NCBI RefSeq assembly: GCF_013155465.1
Contig: NZ_JABJVX010000001.1
Span: 434,001-498,000, forward strand
Reading direction: 5' to 3'
DNA: 64,000 nucleotides
DNA from: Alterinioella nitratireducens
GTDB lineage: Bacteria; Pseudomonadota; Alphaproteobacteria; Rhodobacterales; Rhodobacteraceae
Shown here piece by piece: positions 16,167 to 24,629 of this stretch. How positions within the stretch are numbered: position 1 is the stretch's first letter; every line of letters begins with the position of its first letter. The notes under the pieces are model-generated. The model was not told the DNA's origin and did no database searches. It worked only from the letters and a program-made list of their open reading frames with translations. The position numbers and the translations under genes are program-made.

Positions 16167-17369
16167 ATGACAGCGTCCCCCTTTCCCGTTCTGCGGCTCA
16201 AACCCAAGGCCGATGCGCGCCGCATCCGCCATGGGCATCCCTTCGTCTGGTCCGATGAGCTTGTGCTCGACCGCCGCGCGCGCGGGGTCGCCCCCGGTGC
16301 GATTGCCGTGCTTGAGGATGGCGAGCGTCAGCCGCTGGCCATCGGCACCGCGAGCGTTGAGGCGAAGATCGGCTTTCGGGTGCTGGACCGCGATCCGGGC
16401 GCGACGCTTGACGGGGATTGGCTGCGCGCGCGTCTGTCCGCCGCGCTGGCCTTGCGCGCGCGCCTCTTCGACGCGCCCTTCTACCGGCTCGTCCATGCCG
16501 AGGGCGACGCGCTGCCCGGTCTCATCGTGGACCGTTTCGGCGATGTATTGGTGCTGCAACCCAACGCGATCTGGCTGGAGGACCGGCTCGATGAGATCAC
16601 CGCGATCCTCACCGATCTGACCGGGGCCACGACCGTGATCAAGAACGGCCAATCCCGCGCCCGCGCCCAGGAGGGCCTGCCGGAGGAGAGCGCGATTCTG
16701 ACCGGCACCGCCCCCGCCGCGGCCCTGCCGGTGCAGATGACCGGGGCGACCTATCTGGCCGATGTGACGGGCGGGCAGAAGACCGGCCTTTTCTATGATC
16801 AGCGGCCCAACCACGCCTTCGTGGCAGGCATGGCGCGGGGGGCACGCGTGCTCGATGTCTTCGCCCATGTCGGCGGGTTCGGCCTTGCGGCGCTGGCCGG
16901 TGGCGCGGAGAGCGCGCTGGCCGTCGATGCCTCGGCACCCGCTTTGGCGCTGGCCGAACAGGGCGCCGCCGCGATGGGGCAGGGCGCCAGGTTCGAGACA
17001 CGGCAGGGCGATGCCTTCGCGGTGCTGGAGGCGATGGCGGGGGAACCGGCCCGCTTCGACATCGTCATCGCCGACCCGCCCGCCTTCGCGCCGTCCAAAT
17101 CCGCATTGACGCAAGGTTTGCGCGCCTATGAACGCATCGCGCGGCTTGCGGCCCCGCTGGTGGCGCCGGGCGGCACGCTGGTGCTCTGCTCCTGCTCGCA
17201 CGCCGCCGACCTGGGCAGGTTCCGCGCCGCCTGCCTGCGCGGGATCGGACGGGCGGGCCGCGATCCGCGCCTGATCTACACGGGCTTTGCCGGGCCGGAT
17301 CACCCGCAACACCCGGCGCTGACCGAGACCGGCTACCTCAAGGCGCTGGCCTTCCGCCTCCTCCCATGA
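16167..17369 (+). CDS. class I SAM-dependent rRNA methyltransferase, RlmI-like
   Basis: 400 aa. An N-terminal PUA-like RNA-binding domain (LRLKPKADARRIRHGHPFVW, residues about 9-80) is followed by a central EEHEE-type segment (LVHAEGDALPGLIVDRFGD) and a Rossmann methyltransferase domain. Motif I is VLDVFAHVGGFGLAAL, and the catalytic region shows IVIADPPAFA and LVLCSCSHAA. RlmI methylates cytosine C5 of 23S rRNA. The DPPAF plus CSCS pair fits that class. The stop overlaps the PIN gene start (ATGA). Confidence 0.9.
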   Translation: MTASPFPVLRLKPKADARRIRHGHPFVWSDELVLDRRARGVAPGAIAVLEDGERQPLAIGTASVEAKIGFRVLDRDPGATLDGDWLRARLSAALALRARLFDAPFYRLVHAEGDALPGLIVDRFGDVLVLQPNAIWLEDRLDEITAILTDLTGATTVIKNGQSRARAQEGLPEESAILTGTAPAAALPVQMTGATYLADVTGGQKTGLFYDQRPNHAFVAGMARGARVLDVFAHVGGFGLAALAGGAESALAVDASAPALALAEQGAAAMGQGARFETRQGDAFAVLEAMAGEPARFDIVIADPPAFAPSKSALTQGLRAYERIARLAAPLVAPGGTLVLCSCSHAADLGRFRAACLRGIGRAGRDPRLIYTGFAGPDHPQHPALTETGYLKALAFRLLP

Positions 17370-17902
17370 GGGCGGTGCTGGATGCCTGCGTGCTCTACCC
17401 GACCGTGCTGCGCCAGATCCTGCTTGGCGTGGCCGGGGCGGGGCTGATCACGCCGCTCTGGTCGGCGCGCATCCTCAAGGAATGGTATCTGACCGCGGAA
17501 CGGCTCAATCCCGGCGACGGGGTCTTCGCGCGCGGGGAAATGGCGCGGATGGCGGCGCGCTGGCCCGAGGCCGAAATCGCGGCCAGCCCCGCGCGCGAGG
17601 CCGGTCTCTGGCTTCCCGATCCGGGCGATATCCATGTGCTGGCCACCGCCATCGAGGGCCGCGCCGACACCATCATCACCTTGAACCTGAAGGATTTTCC
17701 GGCGCGACAGCTTTCCGCCCACGGCCTTGCCGCCCGCCATCCCGATGCGGTGCTCCATGACCTCTGGCTCTCCGACCCCGACCCTGTCGCCGCCGCCGCA
17801 CGACAGGTCCATGCCGAGGCGGAGCCCCTGACCGACCTGGCCCTGCGCCCGCTCCTCAAGCGCGCCCGCCTGCCGCGTCTGGGCAAGGCCCTTACCCGCT
17901 GA
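17366..17902 (+). CDS. PIN domain ribonuclease-like protein (RSP_2648 family)
   Basis: 178 aa. It begins RAVLDACVLYPTVLR, the first PIN acidic residue being Asp6. A central Glu lies in ARILKEWYL, and the later acidic pair is in DPGDIHVLATAIEGRAD with TLNLKDFP following. This resembles the PIN family known in Rhodobacter as RSP_2648. PIN proteins are usually Mg-dependent RNases and often toxins, but no antitoxin gene is adjacent. It overlaps the rRNA methyltransferase by four bases, suggesting a link to RNA metabolism rather than a toxin role. Confidence 0.82.
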   Translation: MRAVLDACVLYPTVLRQILLGVAGAGLITPLWSARILKEWYLTAERLNPGDGVFARGEMARMAARWPEAEIAASPAREAGLWLPDPGDIHVLATAIEGRADTIITLNLKDFPARQLSAHGLAARHPDAVLHDLWLSDPDPVAAAARQVHAEAEPLTDLALRPLLKRARLPRLGKALTR

Positions 17903-17905
17903 TTT

Positions 17906-17933
17906 CAGTTTGCCGAAAATACCTCCCCCGGAG
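17906..17933 (-). repeat. dispersed intergenic repeat, copy 2
   Basis: On the minus strand this reads CTCCGGGGGAGGTATTTTCG followed by GCAAACTG, related to 8501-8531. It lies in the convergent gap between the PIN and M48 genes, 95 bases past the M48 stop and on that gene's strand. Confidence 0.65.
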
Positions 17934-18027
17934 GGCCCATCCGCCCCGGGGCGCGATGCTGGAGGGAGGGGTCCCGCCATGCGTTCACGCATGGCCCCCG
18001 GTCGGACGCGGCAGCGTTCGACGCCCT

Positions 18028-18717
18028 TCACGCCTTCACCCACCGGGCCTCCAGCGTCTCGATCGCGGCAATGCGTTCCGCCGTCTTCGGGTGGCTCATC
18101 AGCCAGGCCGGGGTGCCGCGCCCGCGCATCCCCGTCAGCCCTTCCAGCTTGGTCAGCAGCGATTTCTGCGGGCCCGTTCCGATGCCGGCCTTCGTCAGCA
18201 GCGCCGCGGCATAGGCGTCGGCCTCATACTCATCGCCCCGGCTGAGACGCGCGGCCAGGAGCGACATCAACAGGTTCGCGATCATCGGCCCGACCCAGGG
18301 GATGAATCGGCCCAGGACCGTCACCAGCACCGTGCGCACCGCGTTCTGGCCGGAAAAGTCGATCATCCGGCGGCGCGCATGGCCAAGCGCCACATGGCCC
18401 AGTTCATGCGCGATGACGCTGGCCATTTCCTCGCCGGTCACCTCGCCCTTGCGGTATTTCTCGTAAAACCCGCGCGTCAGGAAGATCCGCCCATCGGGCG
18501 CGGCAAGCCCGTTCACCGGGTCGACCTCGTAGATGTCGACGCGGATGCGCGCGATCTCCAGCGCGCGCGCCATCCGGGCGCAGAGCGCGCGCAGGCCGGG
18601 ATCGGCCAGTTCGGTGGATTTCGCATCCAGCTCGCGCCGGGTGCGCCAGGCCGAGAAATGATACATCACCAGCCCGTAGGCGATGGCAAGCAGGATGGGG
18701 GTCAGGCGCAAAATCAT
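18028..18717 (-). CDS. M48 family zinc metalloprotease
   Basis: 229 aa membrane-associated protease of the HtpX/Ste24 superfamily. One N-terminal membrane segment (MILRLTPILLAIAYGLVMY) and a second hydrophobic stretch near 128-155. Zinc motif HELGH (His104, Glu105, His108), with the third ligand in DEYEADAYA (Glu165). ATG at 18715-18717 begins the membrane segment; the longer in-frame reading runs into the OsmC gene and is rejected. Role: probably turnover of membrane or envelope proteins. Confidence 0.9.
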   Translation of the reverse strand: MILRLTPILLAIAYGLVMYHFSAWRTRRELDAKSTELADPGLRALCARMARALEIARIRVDIYEVDPVNGLAAPDGRIFLTRGFYEKYRKGEVTGEEMASVIAHELGHVALGHARRRMIDFSGQNAVRTVLVTVLGRFIPWVGPMIANLLMSLLAARLSRGDEYEADAYAAALLTKAGIGTGPQKSLLTKLEGLTGMRGRGTPAWLMSHPKTAERIAAIETLEARWVKA

Positions 18718-18781
18718 GGCGCAGATATGGGGCCTGCGCGCCCGCGCGGCAATGGCGCGGGCGGCAGGTGGGGCGTGATTG

Positions 18782-19213
18782 TCAGACCAGGGCGGCGTCC
18801 ATGGTGATCTCGGCGCCCGCCAGAAGCTTGGAGATCGGGCAGTTGACCTTGGCGGTCTCCGCGGCCTCCAGGAATTTCGCGGCATCCGCGCCGGGGATCT
18901 GCGCCTCGACATCCAGATGCACCCGCGTCACCGCAAAGCCGTCATCGACCTCTTCGAGATAGACCGTCGATGTGGCGTCGATGTTCTCGGGCGTCATGCC
19001 GGCCTCGCCCAGGATCATCGACAGCGCCATGGCGAAGCAACTGGCATGGGCCGCGCCGACCAGTTCCTCGGGGTTGGTGCCGCCCTGACCCTCGAAGCGG
19101 GTGTTGAAGCCATAGGGCTGGTCCGAGAGGTGGCCGGACTGGGTCGAGACAAGGCCCTTGCCGTCCTTCAATCCGCCCTTCCAGTTCGCGCTCCCGTGTT
19201 TTTCGATAGCCAT
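18782..19213 (-). CDS. OsmC family peroxiredoxin-like protein
   Basis: 143 aa, full length for OsmC. Redox cysteines Cys59 (HASCFAMALS) and Cys125 (VNCPISKLL), plus the family Arg39 and Glu50 (GTNPEELVGA). OsmC/Ohr proteins reduce organic hydroperoxides with help from a dihydrolipoyl thiol. This one starts MAIEKHGSANWKGGLKDGKG, typical of the OsmC rather than Ohr branch. AAGGAG lies just before its start. It is transcribed with or just after the DedA gene. Confidence 0.93.
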   Translation of the reverse strand: MAIEKHGSANWKGGLKDGKGLVSTQSGHLSDQPYGFNTRFEGQGGTNPEELVGAAHASCFAMALSMILGEAGMTPENIDATSTVYLEEVDDGFAVTRVHLDVEAQIPGADAAKFLEAAETAKVNCPISKLLAGAEITMDAALV

Positions 19214-19289
19214 GTCGCGGTCTCCTTTTGTGAATTGTCTTGGAGGTCCAATGCGCGGGGGGCGGTAAAGGTTGCATATGAAAATCGCC

Positions 19290-19898
19290 TCAAGGGGCCC
19301 TGGCGCGGCGCTGTTGGCGCAGGATGGTGCGGATCCACAGGCCCATGGCGATCGCCACGGTAACGGCCACCAGCAACCCGACGATATTGCCCATCACGTC
19401 GGCCACGGTGCCGATGCTGCTGGAAAACGCATAGCCGAGCCCGACATAGCCGGTGACCCAGATGACCTCGCCCAGGATGTCCCAGAGCGCGAACCGCGCC
19501 CAGGAAAACCCCGTCGCCCCGGCCACGAAATTCACCCAAGGTCCAAGCGGGGCCAGAAGCCAGGTGGAAAAGAACACACCCACCGCGCCACGACGCTCGA
19601 CAAGGGCGCGGGCCCGGTCCAGCGCGGCGCGGCGCGCAGGCGCGCGGGCAAGGTGGGCCAGCAAGGGCGCACCGCCCCACCGGGCCAGCATATACCCGGT
19701 CTGGTCGCCCAGGACCGCGCCCGCATAGGCCGCAAGCACAACGGTCCAGAGCGACAGGTCGCCCGTGGCCACGAAGGCCCCGCCCGAGAGCATCATCAAC
19801 GAGGTGGGGATCGGCAGCGCGAGGCAGGACAGGAAGGCCGAGGCAAAGATGACATAGGCCCCGAACTCGGTCACCAGCGACAGGACGAGATCGCTCAT
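19290..19898 (-). CDS. DedA family membrane protein
   Basis: 202 aa with about five hydrophobic segments. DedA signatures are visible: LPIPTSLMMLSGGAFVATGD near the N-terminus, AGAVLGDQTGYMLARWGG and the FSTWLLAPLGPWVNFVAGATG re-entrant region. The family transports or flips lipid carriers such as undecaprenyl phosphate or phosphatidylethanolamine in some bacteria. Its start overlaps the stop of the upstream small membrane protein (ATGA), so the two are likely translated together. Confidence 0.88.
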   Translation of the reverse strand: MSDLVLSLVTEFGAYVIFASAFLSCLALPIPTSLMMLSGGAFVATGDLSLWTVVLAAYAGAVLGDQTGYMLARWGGAPLLAHLARAPARRAALDRARALVERRGAVGVFFSTWLLAPLGPWVNFVAGATGFSWARFALWDILGEVIWVTGYVGLGYAFSSSIGTVADVMGNIVGLLVAVTVAIAMGLWIRTILRQQRRARAP

Positions 19899-20254
19899 TC
19901 CGCGCCCTCCGTGGCGCGGAAGGCGGCAATCGCGGCCTCGGTGGCGGCGATCAGGTCCGCGACCGGGATGCCGGATTCCGCGGCGATGCGGTCGAAATTC
20001 ATCGGCCTTGCGGGGCGCGCGCCGAACGCGTCCAGCGCGTCGCCCACCGTCTCACGCGGGACGCGCCAGGACTGCGCGACATAGCCCGGCGTCATCCAGG
20101 GCTCGATGGCCTGTTCCTGGTGGGCCGGATCGTTCCAGTAGATCGCGCGGCTGATCACCCTGGCCCCGAAAAAGACCGATGCGGTCAGCGCGAGGGCCAG
20201 GATCACGGTCGCGACCGGGGCGGCCTGCCAGATGCGTCTGAGAAATCGGATCAT
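19895..20254 (-). CDS. small single-pass membrane protein coupled to DedA
   Basis: 119 aa, family not recognised. One membrane segment (about 12-33, PVATVILALALTASVFFGAR) followed by a soluble domain with WMTPGYVAQSWRVPRETVGDALD and a C-terminal helix rich in Ala. The SWRVPRETVGDAL segment resembles an N-terminal helix bundle and might bind a partner. The internal ATG at 20252 starts just before the membrane segment and is preferred to the longer reading. Four-base overlap with the DedA gene implies a functional pair. Confidence 0.7.
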   Translation of the reverse strand: MIRFLRRIWQAAPVATVILALALTASVFFGARVISRAIYWNDPAHQEQAIEPWMTPGYVAQSWRVPRETVGDALDAFGARPARPMNFDRIAAESGIPVADLIAATEAAIAAFRATEGAE

Positions 20255-20324
20255 GCGGGTGGCCCCTGCCTTGGCCCGGATCGGCGGGCGGTTTGCGGTA
20301 ACACGCGGCAGGCGGGCGTTTCCG

Positions 20325-21509
20325 TCACCGCGACAGCATCCGCATGCCCGTATCAATGCCTTCCAGCGTCATCGGCACCATGCGGCCCTGGAATATCTCG
20401 CGGATCATGGCGATGGATTGGGTATAGGGCCAATGCGTGCGCGGGGTCGGGTTGATCCAGAGGTGATCGGGCCAAGCGTTGCGCGCGCGGTCCAGCCAGA
20501 CCTGGCCCGCCTCCCGGTTCCAATGCTCGTTCGCGCCGCCGGGGATCGCGATCTCATAGGGGCTCATCGCCGCATCGCCCACGAAAATGCACTTGTAATC
20601 AGGCCCGTAGGTGTTGCGCACGTCAAAGGTGGGGATCTGCTCGGTCCAGCGGCGGCGGTTGTCGCGCCAGACGCCTTCATAGAGGCAGTTGTGGAAGTAA
20701 TAGTGTTCCAGGTGCTTGAATTCGGACCGCGCGGCGGAGAACAGCTCCTCCACCACCTTTACATGCGGGTCCATCGAGCCGCCCGCATCGAGAAACAGCA
20801 CCAGCTTGACCGCATTGTGCCGCTCGGGCCGGGTCTTCACGTCGATATAGCCCTTCTCGGCGCTGGATCGGATGGTGCCGTCGAGGTCCAACTCCTCCTC
20901 GGCCCCGGTGCGGGCCCATTGGCGCAGGCGTTTCAGGGCCACCTTGATGTTGCGGGTGCCAAGCTCCACGCTGTCGTCGAGATTGCGGAACTCGCGCTTG
21001 TCCCAGACCTTGACCGCGCGCTGGTGGCGGCTTTCCTTCTGCCCGATGCGCACGCCCTCGGGGTTGTAGCCATAGGCGCCGAAGGGCGAGGTTCCGGCGG
21101 TCCCGATCCACTTGTTGCCGCCCTGGTGGCGGCCCTGCTGCTCCTTCAGGCGCTCGCGCAGCGTCTCCATCAGCTTGTCGAAGCCGCCAAGTGCCTCGAT
21201 CTCGGCGCGTTCCTCGGGGCTGAGGTGTTTTTCGGCCAGTTTCTCCAGCCAGTCCGCGGGGATCTCGGCGGCCTCCAGCACCTCTTGCGGCGTGATCGCC
21301 TCAAGGCTGCCGAAACTGTGGGCAAAGGCGCGGTCGAAGCGGTCGAGATGGCGTTCATCCTTCACCATCGCGGTGCGCGCGAGGTAGTAGAAACCGTCGA
21401 TGTCATAGGTGACCAGCCCCGCGCCGACGCCTTCCAGAAAGGCCAGGTATTCGCGCAAGCTGACGGGGATTCGGGCGGCGCGCAGGGTCTCGAAGAAGGG
21501 CAGGAACAT
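20325..21509 (-). CDS. VWA domain-containing CoxE-like protein
   Basis: 394 aa cytosolic protein. It starts MFLPFFETLRAARIPVSLREYLAFLEG, typical of CoxE-type VWA proteins. The von Willebrand A fold occupies about 230-394, with a MIDAS-like DAGGSMD (Asp241, Ser245). Such proteins work with a MoxR AAA ATPase as a chaperone pair for metal or complex assembly. A MoxR gene lies on the same strand 3 kb upstream (24630-25481), separated by unrelated genes. The target complex is unknown. Confidence 0.88.
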   Translation of the reverse strand: MFLPFFETLRAARIPVSLREYLAFLEGVGAGLVTYDIDGFYYLARTAMVKDERHLDRFDRAFAHSFGSLEAITPQEVLEAAEIPADWLEKLAEKHLSPEERAEIEALGGFDKLMETLRERLKEQQGRHQGGNKWIGTAGTSPFGAYGYNPEGVRIGQKESRHQRAVKVWDKREFRNLDDSVELGTRNIKVALKRLRQWARTGAEEELDLDGTIRSSAEKGYIDVKTRPERHNAVKLVLFLDAGGSMDPHVKVVEELFSAARSEFKHLEHYYFHNCLYEGVWRDNRRRWTEQIPTFDVRNTYGPDYKCIFVGDAAMSPYEIAIPGGANEHWNREAGQVWLDRARNAWPDHLWINPTPRTHWPYTQSIAMIREIFQGRMVPMTLEGIDTGMRMLSR

Positions 21510-21514
21510 CGCCC

Positions 21515-21676
21515 TTACCCGCGCAGCAGGAACACGCCGACAAGGGTGCCGAGGATCAGCCCGATCAGGCCGAAGACGCCCGCGTAATGCGCCATATCCA
21601 TGCGGTTGCCGCCCTTGCGGCGCGCAAGGAAGAGGCCGATCGCCACGCCAAGGAACAGTCCCAGAAGGTTCGCCAT
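21515..21676 (-). CDS. small two-helix membrane protein
   Basis: 53 aa. N-terminal hydrophobic segment MANLLGLFLGVAIGLFLARR, a short polar loop (KGGNRMDMAHY) and a second segment AGVFGLIGLILGTLVGVFLL. It lies five bases upstream of the VWA gene on the same strand and 23 bases downstream of the DUF2927 gene, so it is part of that transcript. No catalytic motif. A Rhodobacterales-conserved short membrane protein is likely; function unknown. Confidence 0.65.
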   Translation of the reverse strand: MANLLGLFLGVAIGLFLARRKGGNRMDMAHYAGVFGLIGLILGTLVGVFLLRG

Positions 21677-21699
21677 GTCATCCTATCCCATGGGGTCGG

Positions 21700-23070
21700 T
21701 CAGCTTTGCGGCGGCAGGGCGGCGACCTCGGTCAGCCGTTCGCGCACGGCCTGGTCCGCACCGAAGCCATAGCGCGCCCATCCCAGACTGTCGAGCCGGA
21801 CGGTGGCGGCCTCGGAGGGGCGGCCCTGCAATTCCAGCGCCTCGGCGCGCAGCATCAGGAGGGTTGCCAGAAGCGAGGCGTTTTCGGCCCGCGTCGCGGC
21901 GGGCAGGGCATCGCCGACAAGGGCCAGGACCTGGTCGGCCTCGCCCGCGGACAGGGCAAAGGCGGCAAGCTGCATGTTCACATGCGCGACCTGGATGCCA
22001 TTCGGGTCGATGCGGCGGAAATAGGTGCCGGCAGTGACGAAGGCCCGCACCGAGCGGTTGGCGTCCCGCGCCAGCGTCAGGCGGCCTAGCGCGAAATGGG
22101 AAAATCCGATGCGGGTGTCGCTCCAGCCCTGCGCAACCGCGATCTGCACCGCGCGTTCGGCCGCCGCGATGCGCGATTGCAGCGGCAGCCGGTCGCCAAG
22201 CGCATCCTCCATCGAGGCGATCCATTGCCGGTGCGGACGCGATGGCCCGCTGGCCGCGGCGCGGTTGCCGGTGGGGTTGAGGCGGGACAGGATGGCGGGC
22301 AGGCGGGCGGCGACCTCGGCGCGCGACATGCCCGATACAAGCGCGTCGTCGTAATAGGTGCGCAGGATCAGCATGTCGAACCCGGTCAGCACGGCATGGA
22401 AATTGTCGTCGTTGAAGACCGAGTCCGACAGCCGGTAGAGGTCATTCAGGGGGCCAAGCGCCTGGCCGATCTCCTCGTGTAGGCAATCGCGCACCTCTTG
22501 CGGGCTGACATCACTGGGGATGAAGATGGCCACCCGTTCGCGGGTTTCCAGCGTGGTCCAGTCCAGCGCGCCGGCGCTGCGCCGCGCCTGCCGGAACTCG
22601 GCCCAGGAGGAGACGCGCGGGACCACGAAACAGGCCGCCTGCGGCACCGCGCGCTGCATCCGGGCGCGCGGCAAAGTCTGGATGGTGATCGAGGCGGGCG
22701 CGGGCCCGTTCGCGACCTGGCGAATGTCGATCCGGGCCTCGGCGCGCAGGCGCGCGATCAGCCGTTCGAGGTCGCGGTTCAGCGTGACCGGCGCGCCGGG
22801 GGCCACGGCGACAGTCACCGGCCCTTCGAAGCGCGACAGGGTGGGGATGGCCCGCCCGCTCTCCATCTCGAAGCTGAGTTCCAGGAAATCACGCGCGATC
22901 TCGGTGTTCGACCGGGTGCTGGCCACGGGGCGCGGGGTGCCGAACATGGCCATGGGCGGCAGCGCCGCGGGCAGGGTCGCGCCGCGCCGCTCGGGCAGAT
23001 CGGCAACAGGCGTGGCCGCGCAGGCGGCCACGAAGGCGAGGGACAGGATGGCAAGACTGGTCTTGATCAT
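21700..23070 (-). CDS. DUF2927 lipoprotein
   Basis: 456 aa. Signal peptide with lipobox FVAAC (Cys17). The central region has VPRVSSWAEFRQARR and the DUF2927 hallmark CLHEEIGQALGPLNDLYRLSDSVFNDD (stretches about 198-225), a pattern that recalls a metalloprotease-like HEE core without a full HExxH. The C-terminal third is helical and TPR-like (AAAERAVQIAVAQGWSDTR, then GRLTLARDANRS). Function unknown; likely envelope-associated. Family known in Alphaproteobacteria. Confidence 0.85.
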   Translation of the reverse strand: MIKTSLAILSLAFVAACAATPVADLPERRGATLPAALPPMAMFGTPRPVASTRSNTEIARDFLELSFEMESGRAIPTLSRFEGPVTVAVAPGAPVTLNRDLERLIARLRAEARIDIRQVANGPAPASITIQTLPRARMQRAVPQAACFVVPRVSSWAEFRQARRSAGALDWTTLETRERVAIFIPSDVSPQEVRDCLHEEIGQALGPLNDLYRLSDSVFNDDNFHAVLTGFDMLILRTYYDDALVSGMSRAEVAARLPAILSRLNPTGNRAAASGPSRPHRQWIASMEDALGDRLPLQSRIAAAERAVQIAVAQGWSDTRIGFSHFALGRLTLARDANRSVRAFVTAGTYFRRIDPNGIQVAHVNMQLAAFALSAGEADQVLALVGDALPAATRAENASLLATLLMLRAEALELQGRPSEAATVRLDSLGWARYGFGADQAVRERLTEVAALPPQS

Positions 23071-23077
23071 GGGCGGG

Positions 23078-23533
23078 TCAGTTTGTCTTTCGGCGATAGA
23101 CCATGAAATCGGTCGGGGTGGCGATGCGGTCGTAAAGCGCGCGGGCGGTGGCGTTGCCGGTCTGGGTCAGCCAGTAGACGGCGGGGCGGCCCGCCGCGTC
23201 GGCATCCGCGTAAACGGCGTCGATCAGCGCGCGCGCAACGCCGCGCCCGCGTGCTTGCGGAACGGTGAAGAGGTCTTGCAGATAGGTCACAGGGGCCACC
23301 CGCCAGCCATGCGGATGTGCGATGGCATGCGCAAGGCCAAGCGCGGCGTCCCCCTGCCAGGCGAGCCAGGCGCGCATATCCGAATTGTCCGGGTCGGCGT
23401 AGCGGGCAAAGGTTGCATCATAGACCTGCCCATCCACCTGCGTCTCATAGAACGCCAGATAGGCCCGCCAGAGCGGTTGCCAGCTGTCGCGGTCGCGGGC
23501 CGCAAGGGGCCGGATAACAAGGTCGGACGTCAT
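23078..23533 (-). CDS. GNAT family N-acetyltransferase
   Basis: 151 aa. The acetyl-CoA binding motif A is DLFTVPQARGRGVARALID (about 87-105), with the preceding beta-strand VTYLQ. The C-terminal motif B includes WLTQTGNATARALYDR, in which the Asn and Tyr match the family. Substrate not determinable. Its stop is 7 bases from the DUF2927 start, so the two are probably co-transcribed. Confidence 0.88.
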   Translation of the reverse strand: MTSDLVIRPLAARDRDSWQPLWRAYLAFYETQVDGQVYDATFARYADPDNSDMRAWLAWQGDAALGLAHAIAHPHGWRVAPVTYLQDLFTVPQARGRGVARALIDAVYADADAAGRPAVYWLTQTGNATARALYDRIATPTDFMVYRRKTN

Positions 23534-23711
23534 GCGGAGGCGGGCCTTTGCGGGTTTCGGGGGGTCTTAGCCTGCGATTGTGGCACAATTTGGGGGTCGG
23601 ACAAGTCAATCCGCCCGCACTATCCCGTGAGATAAAGCACATTGCGTTGGATTGGAATCGAAAGACGCTGCCTCTCCCTGCGGTCGAACGCGCCTTTCGA
23701 TGCTGTCTGCA

Positions 23712-24629
23712 TCAGATGAAACGCAAAGTGAGATATGCCAGCGACAATATGGAAAGCAAGGTCGAGATCAGCACGACCTTGGCCAGTCGCTCGGTTGCCA
23801 CACCGTATTGCGTGGCGATGACGAAGGGCATGGCCCCGCAGGGACCGGCAGCCACCAGAAGCGTGATGTCGCCGGTAAAGGCGCTGGCTCCGACCAAGGC
23901 CAGCCCGCTGCCGACCAGAACGGGATGGGCCAGCAGTTTCAGCCCGACGACGGTCCAGACCGCGCCCCCGGTGCGCAGCAACGATGAGCCCGCCAGCGTG
24001 ATGCCAAGCGTGAAGAGGAGGACAGGCGCCGCCGACCCGCCCGCGAAGGTCATGAAGGTCATCAGCCCCGCGGGCGCGGCATCCCCCATCAGCCCGATCG
24101 CCACCCCGATGGGCGAGGCGTAGACGAAAGGGTTGCGAAAGAGCAGCCCCGCCAGCCGCCCCTGTCCGCTGCGCCCGCCGCTGAGCCGTGCCACCAGCAG
24201 CACGCTCATCGGGAAGATGAACCCGGCATCCACCATCACGATCCCCGCCATCGGCATGGCGGCATCGGGGCCCACCAGCCGCTCGGCGATGGGCAGGACG
24301 AAGAAGACGTGGTTGACGAAGCTGGTGGCCATGCCGAGCAGCACCGCCTCGCGCATCTCGATCCTGAACAGCAGGCGCAGCACCGCGAAACCGGCCAGCG
24401 CCAGCCCGACCTGAAGCGAGGAATAGACCGCCACCGCGCGCCATTCGATCTGCAAGAAGGGCGTCGTTGCCACGACCGACACGATGAGGGCGGGCACCGC
24501 GAGGTAGAAGGCATAGCGGTTGATGATGCCCGCATGCTCGGCCTCCATCACGCCGATCCTGCGCAACAGGTAGCCCGCCGCCATCACCATGAAGACCGGC
24601 AGGATCGGATCGGCGAGGGTGGCCAGCAT
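23712..24629 (-). CDS. AEC family transporter (auxin efflux carrier superfamily)
   Basis: 305 aa integral membrane protein with about ten hydrophobic segments. The N-terminal half has VMAAGYLLRRIGVMEAEHAG, followed by NRYAFYLAVPALI, which is the AEC signature; the family exports or imports dicarboxylates and other organic anions. The second half repeats the topology (GITLAGSSLLRTGGAVW). Its start directly abuts the MoxR stop (24629/24630), indicating co-transcription with MoxR. Substrate unknown. Confidence 0.9.
   Translation of the reverse strand: MLATLADPILPVFMVMAAGYLLRRIGVMEAEHAGIINRYAFYLAVPALIVSVVATTPFLQIEWRAVAVYSSLQVGLALAGFAVLRLLFRIEMREAVLLGMATSFVNHVFFVLPIAERLVGPDAAMPMAGIVMVDAGFIFPMSVLLVARLSGGRSGQGRLAGLLFRNPFVYASPIGVAIGLMGDAAPAGLMTFMTFAGGSAAPVLLFTLGITLAGSSLLRTGGAVWTVVGLKLLAHPVLVGSGLALVGASAFTGDITLLVAAGPCGAMPFVIATQYGVATERLAKVVLISTLLSILSLAYLTLRFI

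Noticed and set aside
17366-17902. VapC toxin of a VapBC pair
   Set aside because: No vapB-like gene on either side; the upstream overlapping gene is a methyltransferase.
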